From contig RHPI01000638.1 in NCBI GenBank assembly GCA_009103225.1, positions 469,823-533,822 of the forward strand: a stretch of 64,000 bases of DNA, given 5' to 3'. Of this stretch, positions 1 through 12,900 are shown one piece after another. Position 1 is the stretch's first letter, and each line of letters opens with the position of its first letter. The DNA comes from Chlorokybus atmophyticus. Its lineage: Eukaryota > Streptophyta > Chlorokybophyceae > Chlorokybales > Chlorokybaceae. Position numbers and translations under genes: made by a program. Below the pieces are notes generated by a model. It was not told where the DNA came from. It saw only the letters and a list, made by a program, of their open reading frames with translations, and did no database searches.

Positions 1-48
<48 letters not shown>
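1..48. repeat. (AG)n microsatellite at window edge
   Basis: An uninterrupted AG dinucleotide run fills the first 48 bases. It is a simple sequence repeat with no coding signal. Confidence 0.97.
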
Positions 49-50
<2 letters not shown>

Positions 51-1271
51 GCACAGTACACTGTCTGACCAGAAAATGAACAAACTCGTGTCCGTGTAGC
101 TGTTGTGCGTATATCGACTTTGCGAAAGATTTTGCACTCTGCCTTACACAGGGCACTGTATGTACGTATTTGCTACAAGTGCTTTGATGTGTTGGATTCC
201 CAACGACAAAAGTATGTGTGGTTCTGTTGCATCCATAGTCTGCCACAAATACCAGCCCATCTGGCCATGTGTATGGATCAGAGAGTGCATCATTACTCAC
301 CCTAGAGCAATGCTACGGTTCAACAAATGTTTAAATGTTTAAAACCCTTGCTGTGTGATCAATCACTGTCGCAAATGCGCTGCACTGGATCATTAGAATT
401 CTTCGAAGTGTGGTTGGGAATGGCCGCAAACTGGTAATCACACCATACACCAGCAATTTCTTGGTAGAGTTCTGACGTATCTTCTTGTTTGCGACACACG
501 ATGCATGCAACCACCGTCGAACAGTCCTCGTAAACTGTGGCCAACAGCAAGAGACAGAGACTGCACGCACCATGATGAGAGTGAGCGATTGCCAGGGTCA
601 GATGGGGCTTCTTATCACAGGTAGGTTGGATGGATCGCCCTGGCGTGTAGAGAGTGTCTCTAGCCAGGGGCGGGGGAGGGTTCTCCTCCTCCTAACCGTG
701 TGTGCCCCACCGCCGCCGCGCTGAGCACTGCACTACCCGCCGCCCTGGTCTCCTAGAGTGTCTCGCTTCAACGACAACCAGACTAGGTGATACCAGGCTG
801 GGCCCGACCAGGCTGGGTGGCCGGCCCAGGCCAGACCAGCCTGGCTGGTTGTTGAATCCAAGTCACGTGACAAAAGAGAGTAGTAGTTGCACACAACGGC
901 AAACGGCGAACGGTGGCGTCGCAGTTGGTCGTCCTACTGGGGGGGTTTGACCAGCAGCCATCAGATATTCCCCTCCGGTTCATGACCGCGCACGTTTTCG
1001 CAACGACGCGTCTCTCTCTCTCGCTCGTCTCGTCTCGTCTCGTCAATGACGCCAGTCGTCTTGTCAGCGGTAGGGCACACCTATAGACCAAGCGACTGAC
1101 CGCGGGGCGGCGGCGGCGTCAGCGGCATTGCCATTGCCCGTGTGTCAGGGTCGCCCTGCAGCGTCACTGCCCCTGGCTGTTGCGTTGAGCTACGGTAGCA
1201 GGGTGGAGCGGCAGGACAGAGGTGGCCTGGTCGCGGCGACAGCGTCCCCGTGGTTGTCACTCGTCGTCGGC
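49..1271. other. Intergenic, no supportable gene
   Basis: Only short overlapping open frames are present and none shows conserved motifs. A CTCGT/TCTC-rich stretch lies near 1012-1043, and GGC-rich sequence just before the next ORF could be promoter or 5' UTR. I see no exon chain I can defend. Confidence 0.5.
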
Positions 1272-1595
1272 ATGGAGGTGGTCCACCAGCAGCAGCAGCA
1301 GCAGGCGTCCATGGCCAGCAGCAGCAGCGGCAGTGGTGCCGCCCCTGCCTCCGCCTCCGCGTCCGCTTCCTCCTCCGCCTCCGCCTCCGCCTCCGCCTCC
1401 GCAGCGGTCTTGGCGGGCGGTGCGGCGGGCGGCCTGAGGGGCATCAGCCCCGAGAAGCTGGAGCGCATGAGGCGGATGTGGCAGAAGGTGCGCCCGGCCG
1501 CCATCCTCATGGCAGCGGGGGCGGAGGGAGCAACAAGACGCAGCAATGTCGACGTGGCGGTACCGGCAGCAGCAGTCGCCGCCGCCCAGCAATGA
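1272..1595 (+). CDS. Small Ala/Ser-rich hypothetical protein
   Basis: This single-exon frame encodes about 107 aa from an ATG at 1272. It has a short poly-Gln run, then a long Ser/Ala block made by a TCCGCC-type repeat, and then a more ordinary segment beginning GISPEKLERMRRMWQKVRP that looks helical and basic. The frame stays open upstream to about 1128, so an earlier start or a spliced 5' exon is possible. I do not recognise a family. The non-repetitive helical segment argues mildly for a real gene, but the repeat-driven composition alone could keep a spurious frame open. Confidence 0.35.
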   Translation: MEVVHQQQQQQASMASSSSGSGAAPASASASASSSASASASASAAVLAGGAAGGLRGISPEKLERMRRMWQKVRPAAILMAAGAEGATRRSNVDVAVPAAAVAAAQQ

Positions 1596-2389
1596 CGATG
1601 AATGCACGTGTCTCGTCCATACATCAACTAAACTGTGAGAGTTGGTGGGACCAAAGCACCAGGAGAGCGGTGGACACACACACACACACTAAGAATGCTG
1701 AGAGGTGTGCAAGCGATGATGCTGCGACCAGTTGGCAGAGTGTGAGGTTGGCAACACACACACACACACACAGAGAGGGGGGTGTGCTTGTGATGAGTAT
1801 GTTGTGGACTGGACTTGGCTTGAAGCTTTATAGAGTTCCCCGGGTAGAGACGGGGACGGGGTGGGGTTTGTACTCATATTATATAATCAACAACTGCACT
1901 GTTGTTTTCTTGTCTTGTGTTCTGCTGTCACACATGGCGCACATGCATGCTTTTGCGTGCACACATCTCTTCATGTGTGCGCGCGTGTGTGAGTGCATTC
2001 CAGCGTGTGCGTGCGTGTTTGTGCTGCCAGCTTTGATGATGCGCTGTGATGCGTCAGAACAGGCTTGTGCACTTCCTGACGTTGGCTATTTCCCTGCAAT
2101 GCCCCTCAATCAGTATTGTGTAATACTGTGTCGGTCAACACGAGCAGTCGGTACCGAAGGCGATTGACATCCCCTCACATGCCCAGACACGACACACGCA
2201 AAACAGAGCAACGCCTTTACACATATAACCAATACGTCACGAACACACCAAGCTTGGGTGAGATGCATGACTCAGCCAATGCACATAAAACACAAAACGT
2301 ATCTACAGCTGATGTACACAACGCTGCCAATGCTGCCATATGCACAGCCGGCATTGCACGCAATGCAAACATGTCTGCAAGCACGATCA
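1596..2389. other. Intergenic with CA/TG microsatellites
   Basis: Short (CA)n runs occur near 1675-1690 and 1755-1772, followed by TG-rich sequence to about 2010. No coding signal was found. The region separates the small ORF from the 3' end of the minus-strand oxidoreductase gene. Confidence 0.5.
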
Positions 2390-3776
2390 TCACAGACGAG
2401 AAGGCGCGGCGCCATCCCCGTTGACCACAACGAGCGCCTTTCCCAGCACTCGCCTTGTCATCACCGCTTCATACGCCCTATGCGCCTGCCCAAGAAAATG
2501 CATCAGTCATACAAACCTGCCACTGCGCACACTTGGAATACATGTCCTCCCACCTGGTCGAGTGGGAACTTGTGCGAGACGTGTACGTTGATGCGGCCGT
2601 CGGCCAACATGGCGAGCAGGTCCTCCACGCCGCGACGAAGCACTTCGGGCTTGTGCTGCATGTAGCTGCCCCAGTAGATGCCGTGACACGTCACGTTCTG
2701 CTCACACACCGCACATGTGTATGTATGTGTGCGCGTGCGCTTGTGAGACACACGCATGCACGCCCACCTTGACTTGTGTATGTGTGCACATGGTTGTGTG
2801 TGCATGCGTGCGCGTCGCTCGCGCATGTGCATGTTTGTGTCTCTTTTTGCGTTTGCACATGTGTGCATGTGCACGTGCGTGCGAGCAAGTGCGCGCGTGT
2901 GCGTGCAAGGAGGGTGGGTGGGTGCGTGCGCGCGCGCGTGTGTAGCTCAGCAGGTGAAGTGGGCTTGTGACACACGACCATGCCCACCTTGACGAGGGCC
3001 ATGTTGGCGGGTATGGTGGGTATGTCCCCACTGGCGAAGCCGACGAGGAGAGCGTGCGCGCCCCAAGCGAGTGACCGCCACGCCTCCTTGAACTGCGCCC
3101 CGCCCACGTTGTCGAACAACACGTTTACGCCGGCGCGCCGCTCGCGCTTCAACCATGCTTTGATCTGTGCCACATGAATGACGATTACCAGTACAAAGTG
3201 TAGTTAAAAGTACATGATGCTCTGCCCTGATCGCACCCGCGGCAGAATGCTCGGGTCCTTTTGCGTGTCGATCACACAGTCTGCACCCACACGCTCCAAC
3301 AATGCCACCTAAACAATGACGATATAAATTTCAAAACCAATTGCAGATAAATTGTAGTTGTCATGACTCCGCCACGACGTCGCTCACCTTCTCCGCGCCG
3401 CGCGCAACTGCTACAACATTCGCCCCACGCGCCTTGGCAAGCTGCGAACGGAATGCGCGTAACGATGTGTGGCAACCAAGCGTAGCGCAAACACACATCA
3501 TCAACACGTGTCACACCTGCACGGCGGCGAGACCAACGCCGCCAGCGGCCCCGAGCACCAGCACGCACTGGCCCTGCTGCAGCCGTGCACGCTCGAGTAA
3601 CGCCAGATGCGCCGTGCCTGTCAAGCAGATAGGAGGCATTCCTCATGCTGTTGTGACGACGAACCACAGCAGCCATGCGTTGTGATGCACTTGCCGAACG
3701 CTATGGGCAGGCCTGCGGCGGTGATCAGGTCGCACCCTGGCGGCAGTTTGAACCTGCTCGTGCAAAGCATGTCAAC

Positions 3777-3819
<43 letters not shown>

Positions 3820-4578
3820 TACGGCCACAACAGCAACGCCTCCTCCTCTTACGCTCGGCTTGTTGGGACGACCAGGGTGTCTGCCATCCCTCCCCCGCTC
3901 CCCACCGCCGCCACGCGGTCCCCCTTCCGCAGCTCCTCGGACGCTGCGCTCCCCACGGCGAGCACGACGCCGCTCACTTCGGATCCCGGGACGAAAGGTA
4001 AGGGAGGACGCTCCTGGTAGCGACCCTGGCACTGGAGGACGTCCGCGAAGTTGACGCTGCAGGCGGAAACCTGGAGAGGAGAGGGGAGGGGAGGGATTGT
4101 CATGTTTGGGGTGCATGTGTCTGTTCATCTATTGGTTGTGTGGCTGTTCATCGTGTTCCATGGTTCAGGTTCATACTGTGCTAGTGTAGTCGTGTGGGGC
4201 GTTTGTATACCTACACTCTGTGTTTCAGCATGTCCCCAAACCTCCTGCATGCGCGTGCCGCACTACTCATACTGCATGACGTGTACTGGAAATCGGGAGG
4301 GACGGAACTCTCGCCACCATACACAGTCATTGTCATGATAACGACAAGATCCTGTCCATAACGGCGACCTTGATAAGGACATCGTTGGAGTCTGGGTCCA
4401 GCCTGGGCTCCGGCCAGTCGTTCCTGAACCTCAGCGCTCCATCGCCGCCGTCCTTGGAGGGATCACCGAGCCGCTCGCACACCACCGCCCTCATGCTGAA
4501 ACCCTCCCTCTCCTCCCCCTCCTCGTCCGCCTCCTCCTCCTCCTCCTTTGCCTCCTCGTCGGCGCCAAGCACCTCCAT
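2390..4578 (-). CDS. Zinc-type (MDR) quinone oxidoreductase-like protein
   Basis: A medium-chain dehydrogenase/reductase of the NADPH:quinone oxidoreductase class, predicted to reduce quinones or similar carbonyls with NAD(P)H. Exons in coding order are 4578-4369, 4070-3853, 3753-3695, 3617-3517, 3441-3388, 3308-3237, 3164-2988, 2697-2554 and 2485-2390, giving 376 aa with consistent phases. Seen in the translation: an N-terminal GroES-like fold (SACSVNFADVLQCQGRYQ, PFVPGSEVSGVV), then the Rossmann nucleotide-binding motif VLVLGAAGGVGLAAVQ, then LFDNVGG, and the C-terminal FPLDQAHRAYEAV typical of the family. No zinc-ligand cysteine set is evident, as in QOR proteins. The first 28 residues are an acidic Glu-rich stretch, so the Met at 4494 (MRAVVCERLG) is an alternative start. 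Intron 3 begins with GC rather than GT. Intron 2 contains a (GAT)n tract. The QOR class is clear; substrate and organelle are not. Confidence 0.9.
3777..3819. repeat. (GAT)n trinucleotide microsatellite
   Basis: About fourteen uninterrupted GAT units lie inside intron 2 of the quinone oxidoreductase gene, close to its 3' splice site. Read through, they would encode poly-His or poly-Asp in shadow frames, which are not real genes. Confidence 0.95.
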
Positions 4579-5496
4579 CTGCACCGACGGTCGGCACTTG
4601 ACCCAACGTCGACGAGGAGGATACAGCAGAACAGTGTCGATGGTCGGCGGACCTAAAGTGGTCGAGTGGTAGCGCACGTGACAGCTCCGTAGCCTGGCGC
4701 AGCCTCCTCCTCGGCGGCGGCGGCAGAAGGAGGTCGTCGCTGGGCTGATGATGCTGTTGATGGTTACTGGATGAAGGTGGGGGTGGTGGTCGGAGTCAGC
4801 GGGTGGTGAGGTCGTGGATGATGGATGGGAGGTCGGCGGCGAGCCTACGCAGCCCGACCAGGCGGCAGCGGCGAGTGAGCGGTGTGGATGATGCCTCTGG
4901 CTCTACGGTGTCCACATCCACCTCGCCGCCTCAGCTGGTAATTGTCACTCTTGCAAGCTCACTGAATGTGTTTCAACGAGGTTGAGCCTGATAGCCAAGT
5001 CAAAGAGTTGCATCGCAAACACACAACGACGATGCGTCGGGCGCTGGAACCAGGGATCAGCAACATAAGCAGGCGTTGGATCTGATCTGAATTTGTCGTT
5101 ATGCGTCCATTTTGTCGTCGTTGCGAGAAGGACATGTGCACTACCCCTACTCTTGCACTACTAGCAAAACTTTCCTAGTACAGCTACAACCGTTACCAAG
5201 TACTAGTAAGTCCATCCCACAGCTCCATTTTTTGAGAATCACTTTGTGTGCGGATGTCTCAATCTGGCTGGTCATACACGTGGATGGCGGCATGCGCCTG
5301 TGCATGAGCCCGGATACAAGTTCTCAGCACACAATAGCGACGTTAGTGCACTAACCACTATGTGCGCCATTTCCATTTCGGGGGTAAAGTGCAAAACATC
5401 AAACGTCACTCTGCCAACCTATCACATCAAGTGGTTTCTCCCTTTCAACTTCTAACAGCGTAGCACACCGCGCCAAGCGGTAACACTACACCGAGA
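4579..5496. other. Divergent intergenic region
   Basis: This spacer separates the starts of the minus-strand oxidoreductase and the plus-strand kinase, so it should hold both promoters. I see no recognisable core elements and no conserved ORF. Confidence 0.4.
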
Positions 5497-8400
5497 ATGA
5501 ACCCAATCCTTGCAATGATCATCACAAGCATGCATGCAAGGGCAGGTCACCCCAAGCACAGAGCATTCGGCACACGCCCACACCCACATGTTGCATTCCC
5601 ACAGCAGAGTCCGCGGCGCGTGAGGCCGTCTCAGGTTGACTCCGCGTCATCACTCGGCCAGGAGGGCTCACACGCTCTCGGCGTTGGCGCGGCAGCCCGT
5701 CTCCTCCCTCGCGTGGCCACTGCCGCCGCAGCCACCCGAGAACGCACATACACGCGCGAAACCTCACTCATCAGGTATCATGTAGTGCATCACACGACGA
5801 ACATGACCGTGATAGTCACGAACAACAACGGCATACCACATTGCCGTGTTGCAGTCCGCGCGCTGAGGGCAACCGTGGCGGCGAGGCTTCCTCCTCCTCC
5901 TCCGCGTCGTCCTCCGCGGCGACCTCCCCGACATCGCCGGTGGCGGTGTCTCACCGTACAGCGAGCATTGTGTCGCGGGCACGCAACGAGGTGGGCGGGG
6001 CGGGGGCGGCGGCGTTGACGTCGATGTCGTCGGCAGGCGCGCCCACAAGCAGAGCCAGCGCGGGTATGCGGGGAGAAGGTGTGGGCGCACCCGTGCGTTC
6101 ACGGCCGGCCACGCGTGGCGGCTGCGGGGACAACCCACTTCTCGGGCGATCACACCCGGGTGCAGTTGGGGGAGGGGGAGGAGGCGGAGGGAGGAGCAAC
6201 ACGTGGCTGCTGCGCGACACATCAACGCCACCGGTCAGGTAGGTTGAGACTGGCGACAACGCGAGTGCACAGTGTATGTGATCACACACGCGCCCGTCAA
6301 TGCGGGCATCAGTCCATCCAGGCATGCATGTCTGTGTGTGCGCGCTCGTCTGTTCATATGTCTGTTTGTTTGTCCATCCGCGCAAGCGTGTATGTGGACA
6401 TACTCGTGCATGCATGCATGCGCACATGTGCCCTGTCTGTAGTTTGTGGGTCCGTAGGATGTGTGTATGCATGTGCGCAAGAGTACATCCCCATGCATGT
6501 GCTGGCGGGGGGGGGCGGCGAGGGGGGCTGTGTAATGCAGCATCCGCTGCACACATTTACACGCACAAGCGTGTCCTCACACAACCCAAGCAACCCTGCT
6601 ATCACCACCATAACCTTTGAGAGTCTCAGGTGGGATAGGAAAGAGATGGAGGCGAGGGCGCAGCGTGCATTGGCTGCAGCGCGCGCTATTGTGCTGCCGC
6701 CAATAGCAAGCGCTGGCACTGGCAGCGGCAGCACAAGTCCACCCAGCAACATCATCAACAACGCCAGTACAACGATGACAAATCCCAACGGCGCCGGCAG
6801 TGTGGCGGCCTCGTCCTTAATGAGGGTTGGAGGCGAGGACACAAGAGAGGACGAGAGTGGACTTGTAAGGTCGAGCATGCCGGAGGTCGTGGCCAATGCG
6901 AGGTGGATGAGGAGGCTCCCCGTGGGCGTGCGCCAGACCGTGTGCGCGTGCTTCACACCGCAGGTGATTGTGAATGTGATGTATTTGTGACTTAGCGGAT
7001 ACGTCGCATCATACTGAATTGTGGCTCGCTCAGGATGCTGTGGCCGGGGAGGTGCTCGTGCGGGCAGGTGGGAGGAGCGGCTGCATGTACACAATCGAGT
7101 CGGGGACTTTTGTTGCCACCCGCCCCGCAGCCTCAGTCATGACGTGCGTAATAACGTGCGTGGATACATACATCAGCATTATACGCTGCATACATACTCG
7201 CTGTTTAATTCAATGCCGATCATGCATACAGCACGCCACGGACTGCGCACGAGAGCTCCAGCAGCGGCCCGAGCAGCCCCACATCACCCGAGAGCCCCAC
7301 GAGCGTGTTGTTGCGCGAAGGAGGAGGCGAGAGTGTGAGCGGTGCTGTGACGCTGTCGACGTTGGGTCCTGGGGACTTCTTCGGCGAGCTGTCCTTGCTT
7401 CACGGTTGCGCTCACGCTGCCACGGTGGAAGCAACATATGGCGGCGGCCGCGTGTGGGCTTTGAGCTTAGAGGACTTCACCTTGCACGGTGCTGCTGCGG
7501 CCTTCCGCCAAAGAGAGGACTACATTGGCTTTCTCCGCGCGGGCGTGCCTCTACTAGAGGGCTTGCCTGACTACATTGTCATGCGCATCGCGGACGAGGT
7601 GGAGAAGGAGATCCACCATGACGGCGCCGTCATACTGAGACAGGGCTCCCGGAGGAGTAATACGTTGGCGCTAAGGTTTCTCCTCGACGGGAAGGCCGCC
7701 GTGTCGCAGGTGCTCAAGCCGGGGGATGCGCCTGTGGAGGTGTGGCGGCTGCGGAGCGGGGAGCACTTTGGGGACGTGGCGCTCGTGTCGGAGGACGGCG
7801 CGCACACGGCCACAGTCACGGCGGAGGGAGTCGTGGCGTGTTTGGCGTTGCCGGAAAGAGCCTTCAGGACGCTACTCTTCCCGTACGTGCGCGCGCGCCT
7901 ACACGAAGCACTCGCCACATACGCCTACGCATCCAATGCCGCAGTTGTCGACGCCACCGGTACAAAGCACAACCACATGCACCAACGCAGCATTGAGGAC
8001 AAGGAGAAACAAGACCAGAGAAGTCTCAGTGTTAGTAGTGCTGCTGATGCATGCGTGGCAAGGGACGATAGTATCACTGCAAGTAGTAGTGTTGGTAGTG
8101 GGGATGCGGCGGCGATGATGGCGAAGGTGACGGCGATGCGGTCCGCAAAGCTCGATGCAGCTTCTTTCCGGCTGTTGGGCGATTTGGGTCAGGGTGCCAA
8201 CGGTCGCGTGCGCGTGGCGCGTTACGAGCGCACGGGGGAGCTGTTCGCTGTCAAGGTGATGGACAAGACCCACATCGAGGGCTACGACAACGGCATGGAG
8301 CACCTCCGCGCCGAGAAGGCTCTCACCATGTCCCTCGCGCACCCCTTCCTTGTCAACGTGTATGGCTCGTTCCAGGACAGAGACCGCGTGTACATCGTGA

Positions 8401-9657
8401 TGGAGATTGTCGAGGGAGGCACGTTACAGGACGCCATACGTGCACACCTCTCAGCGACGGGAGGCAAGGCTGTTGGAGGACTCAACGAGGATGCCGCGCG
8501 CCTGCTCGCCGCCGAGCTCGTCCTTGGACTCCAGTACATACATGGACAGCACATGGTGCACAGAGACCTCAAGCCCGCCAACGTCCTGCTGGCCGTCACT
8601 CACGACGAGCACGGCAACGTCACCGGCCAACACGCCAAGATCGCAGGTGAGTGAGTGGTTCTATGCTGACCTGCTCACAGATGTTGGCTCTGTCTCTCAT
8701 GTGTACGTGCCGGCACTGTGTGCAGACTTTGGGTACGCGAAGCGGGTGTGGGGTGACGACCGCGCGTGGTCTCTCTGCGGCACCACCGAGTACATCGCGC
8801 CCGAGGTCCTGCAGAACCGCGGCCATGGCTATGCCGCGGATATCTGGTCTCTGGGAGTCATCGTGTATCAGATGCTCACGGGCATGCCGCCCTTCCACGA
8901 CATGCCGCTGCGCAGACACAACGTCATCTTCGAGAAGGTTCTCTCTGAACCACTCACCTTTCCGCCGCACGTCCGCAGCAACGCACGAAACTTCGTCTCT
9001 CAGCTGCTCGAAAGAGACGTCTCCAAAAGGTGCGCTGCACACTTTCACCTTCTTTACGCAATGCCCACGACGTAAATACAGGGTAGCACAGCTACACATG
9101 CTTACATATAGTTGCATATGCACTCAATTGCGTCATGCTTAAAGATCGCACGCATGCATGCATGCATGCATGCATTCACTCACGCAGGCCATCAGCACTT
9201 GCTGATACACTACCTTACTTACCGCCAGGCTGCGTGGTAATCCTATCTTCACTTATGCTAACATGCACGGCCACCAAGCAACAGGCATGGTCACATCACC
9301 TGTACACACGGGGTGTGCGTGTGTTACATCTTTCGTGAACCCAACAGGTTGGGAAACGGGGAGGGCAGCTTTGCGGAGATAAGAGGTCATCCCTGGTTTA
9401 GGAAGATCAACTGGGATAGATTGGCAAGACAGGAGTACAGGATTCAGTGCTTACCTGCGGGGGATGCACGAATAGGGAAGGCTCACGATCAGTTGAACAC
9501 GAGCGGAGAGGGCGTGCATCCCGCCGCTGCGGGTGCCAACAGCAGGCAGCAGAGGCAGAGCCTGCATGCGGATGGGGGCTCGCGCATAGGCACCGAGCAG
9601 AGCGATTCTGGAGACATGCATCGAGCTGCCGACAATTTTGGTGATTGGGACTACTGA
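5497..9657 (+). CDS. PKG: cGMP-dependent-type protein kinase (two CNB domains + AGC kinase)
   Basis: Seven exons join in phase: 5497-5774, 5855-6238, 6630-6963, 7034-7143, 7262-8646, 8726-9029 and 9348-9657, about 1034 aa. The first about 320 residues are low-complexity, rich in Ser, Ala and Pro. Two cyclic-nucleotide-binding domains follow, with GDFFGELSLLHG near 7374-7410 and GEHFGDVALVSEDG near 7758-7800. The kinase domain has a Gly loop (GQGANGRV), the VAIK-type Lys (FAVKVMDK), HRDLKPANVLL, DFGYAKR and CGTTEYIAPE, all intact. The tail (RLGNGEGSF, HPWFRKINWDRL) is typical of PKA/PKG. In PKGs ligand binding relieves autoinhibition. Here the Arg expected in each phosphate-binding cassette is His (CAHAATV, GAHTATV), and CNB-B has Asp for the usual Glu, so the ligand is in doubt. 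A Ser/Pro-rich insert of about 17 residues interrupts CNB-A. Kinase identity is firm; the exon 1 start is tentative. Confidence 0.88.
9151..9174. repeat. (TGCA)n microsatellite
   Basis: A run of ATGC tetranucleotides lies in the last intron of the kinase gene. Confidence 0.9.
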
Positions 9658-9933
9658 GTCGACAGAATGTGTTTATGCACCCAGCACTGGTTGGTCAATA
9701 CAGGCTGCACTTTGCAGATACTTGCACAAGTTTTGTGTGACGTTCCTAATCACAGAGACACACAACTGCCCCCAGCACAATAGTGAAAGTGTATATTGAG
9801 GTAGCATGCGCAATATGTGCAGAACACAAGCAGTGGGCAACTGTACATACAAACAGGCAGATCCCGTGATCCCAAGCGAAAGACCATGATAACTGTTGAG
9901 CTACTACTAGGAGCTGTGCCGGCCAAGCTGCTG

Positions 9934-12900
9934 CTAAGCTCTCCTTCGCGTCCGGTAGTATAGCACGAGATCGTCCGGCCGCTTCCAGACATACGTACGA
10001 ACAGTTGCTAAACTCATATCGGGCGGCAAGACCTGTACGAAAAGATGTTGGCAATCCATATCAGTCATAACAAGTAGCTGACGTCTGCGAAGTAGCAACT
10101 GTCACAACAAATGCGTCATTGGTTCTAGTGTACAGCATGTTGGCGTACCTGTTCATTGCAAACAACCTCAATTGGAAGCTCCTCAGCCTCCTCTTCCTCG
10201 CCCTCGGCTGTGCTCGCGCCATTGGCGGTGCCATCATTTGAGTCGAATGACTGTTGTGAGAGTGTTTCCTGCCTTCGGTTGGGTCGCCCTGTGCTCGTGG
10301 GTGGGCCCAGCTGCAGCCGCTGCATGACATAGTTGATGACCTGCCAACAGCAGCCGACCATGAGCTAGCAGGCCACCATTGCACCTGTGCAAGTATGTAT
10401 GCGTGTATAGCGCACCTTCTGTATCCTAAGAATGCGCGGAGCGCTCAGCTTGCCCTGCGTCAAAGGCTCCAGCTCGCTTCCTTCATAAGGCGCCAAGTAG
10501 AACCCGTACCTGCCAGCATAGCATGGGGTTGAAGCTAAGGCACTGCTTCAACACATACCACCAACATCTGATTGTCTGTCCTAACTCACTTGGAAGGTTC
10601 TCTGTGTGGCAAGCGGCGATGCAGCAAGCAGTCCAGCAGCCACGCAGGGAGCTCGCGCTCGTCCTCGGCACCCGTGAGCTCGTCCGCAGGTCGGCGCCAG
10701 GGCTGGTTGGCAGAGCCCTCCGTGATGACGGAGGGCCACACGACAAACTTAAACGGCGGCACGATGGCCGCATTGTTGTCGCCCCCCTCGTCATCCTGCT
10801 CCGATGCTGCAGGCCCGTAGCGCTCCTTTCGGCGGTCGAGATACACCTTGAACAGGCCTCGTAGGGTCTGTTCTCCGAGGTTGACTTTCAAGTCATCCGT
10901 TGCGTTCTCAATACCAAGGTCGGTAGCATACATTTCCGCAGTGAAACACTGCGGAGGCTCCAAGTGCACGGCAATGCTTCCGAGCTTTGTGTCGGACTGG
11001 AACCAACTTGGCACACTCATCTGTCAACACGACATCCCAACTGTCAATACCGCTGCTACAAGTATCCCATGCAAGCTCACAGTCTCACATCAACTCGGCA
11101 AAGCATGCACCTGCTCAAACAGCTCCTTCAGCTTGTCCTCAAAGGTAACCTGCAGCGTCAGATGCTTCAGCAAAACAGCAATGCATCATGAAACCCTCAA
11201 TCTCCAACCGACCAACAACACTAGCGTTGTACCTGCCCATACTTGGCCAGCACTTGCCCAGTTGTGACGCTCCAAAGAGCCACATCACCCGCGGCGTCCT
11301 GCATTGCATGATTACAATTGAGCACAGTTGGACAGGTGTAACACCCCGCAAAACCCGAGTGGCTTTCGCTCATCAGTACACCTTGGACAATATGCGACAG
11401 CGGTCATTGAGCACAGCATGCTGAACAATCCCTGGCGACCCTTTGATCGTGACTGCAGGAGCTTGCTGAAGGGGAACCTGCCATCACCCACGCTTCAGTT
11501 GCAAGACCCAACAGTCAATCCTCCTTATCATGCACATAACCTCACCATAGGGGTTGGCTCCTCCTTGCTGGCTCGTACACGTGCAAATGGTGAGGAGCCC
11601 GCCACGAACGCGGTGGCGGCCGTGCGCGAGGGCAGACGCATACGGGGGTGATCCCCCTCATCTGTCTTGGGGACCGCAAACCACTTCCGCAATGACGAAT
11701 CTGTGGAGGACACCCAAAGGCCGTTGTGCGTGTCGGGAGCCACGCGCAGCACGGGGGCGCTCTCGGCGAACAGCAGCATGCTCTCGCGCGTGGCAAGGTT
11801 GGTGCAGTACACATTGCGGTCACGCCCTCCGCTGTACACGTTGGAGAAGCTGGAGTCCGCCGCAAGCGCCCACACAGACTCCGTGTGCACCGCGAGCACT
11901 TGTATGCAGCGCTGCTGACCCAGGTCCCACAACCTGCATGGCCATGAGACATTACTGTGCGCACATTTGTCGTTCGAGGTGCCGAGCATGCTTGAAGTGT
12001 TTGTGCAAAACACAATCGCTTCAAGCATGTGCAGGACTCTGGGTCAGCAAAATACACACTACATCATGTTGATCGCAACACATGCGCAATCCACTCGAGT
12101 ACCTGATGGTTGCATCTGATGAACCAGAGAGACACAGCCTGCCAATCACAACAGCATGGCTTCAGAAGATAGGGCAAGGAACGGGTCTGATACTGTTTCA
12201 ACCTTGGTGGATGAATGGAGACCACCTTACCTGCCAGTGGCGTCCAAGATAAGGGCGCGTACATTATCTGAGTGGCCCTTGAGCTTCATCTGCTTCTGGC
12301 CAGTGCGCGGATCCCACACGCGTATGGCCTTCTCTGTGGACCCCGACACTACGACGCTGCCGTTGGCGCTCATCGCGAGCGCGTACACGGAGTCTTTATG
12401 GCCGCGCGCGGGAAGCGGTGCGTAGCTGCTTCCGCTAGGGGACGTCGATGCGGGGCCTTCGCCGTCGTCCGCACGCATCAATGGCCGCATGGCTGCCTCC
12501 ATGTCCCACAGGAATACCTCAGAGCCCAAGCCGCCCGAGGCCACCAGGTTGCTCTGCAGGTGTCATTTACATGATTGAGTATGTCCGTAATCGACATGTA
12601 TTGCATTTGAACCGTACCTGCGGGGCTGAAGCCAGTGCGAGCACATAGTCAGAGTGTGCACGCAGGGTGCGGACGCACTCCCCATCCTCAAGACGCCATA
12701 CCTGCACAACAACAACGATGACACTTGAAACCATGCACGAGGTTGCAAGAACCTTGAGGTGTAAGCGAGATCTGAGCAGCAGCAAGCAACTGAGTTGAGT
12801 GTAAACACATCAGTGTACATAACGTACTCAATACGTATACAACACATGTAAATAACACAGCTCGTGTACACAGCATGTATCATGCACAAAAGTGTGCACA

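Noticed and set aside
1190-2167. Long overlapping frames on both strands around the Ser/Ala repeat
   Set aside because: They are shadows of a GC-rich triplet repeat; only the frame with a non-repetitive helical end was kept, at low confidence.
2715-3031. Cys/His-rich frames, for example CVCVHMVVCACV
   Set aside because: They arise from TG/CA-rich intron sequence of the oxidoreductase gene.
6079-6620. Cys-rich frames between kinase exons 2 and 3
   Set aside because: This is a TG-rich intron; exon borders and phase place it outside the coding sequence.
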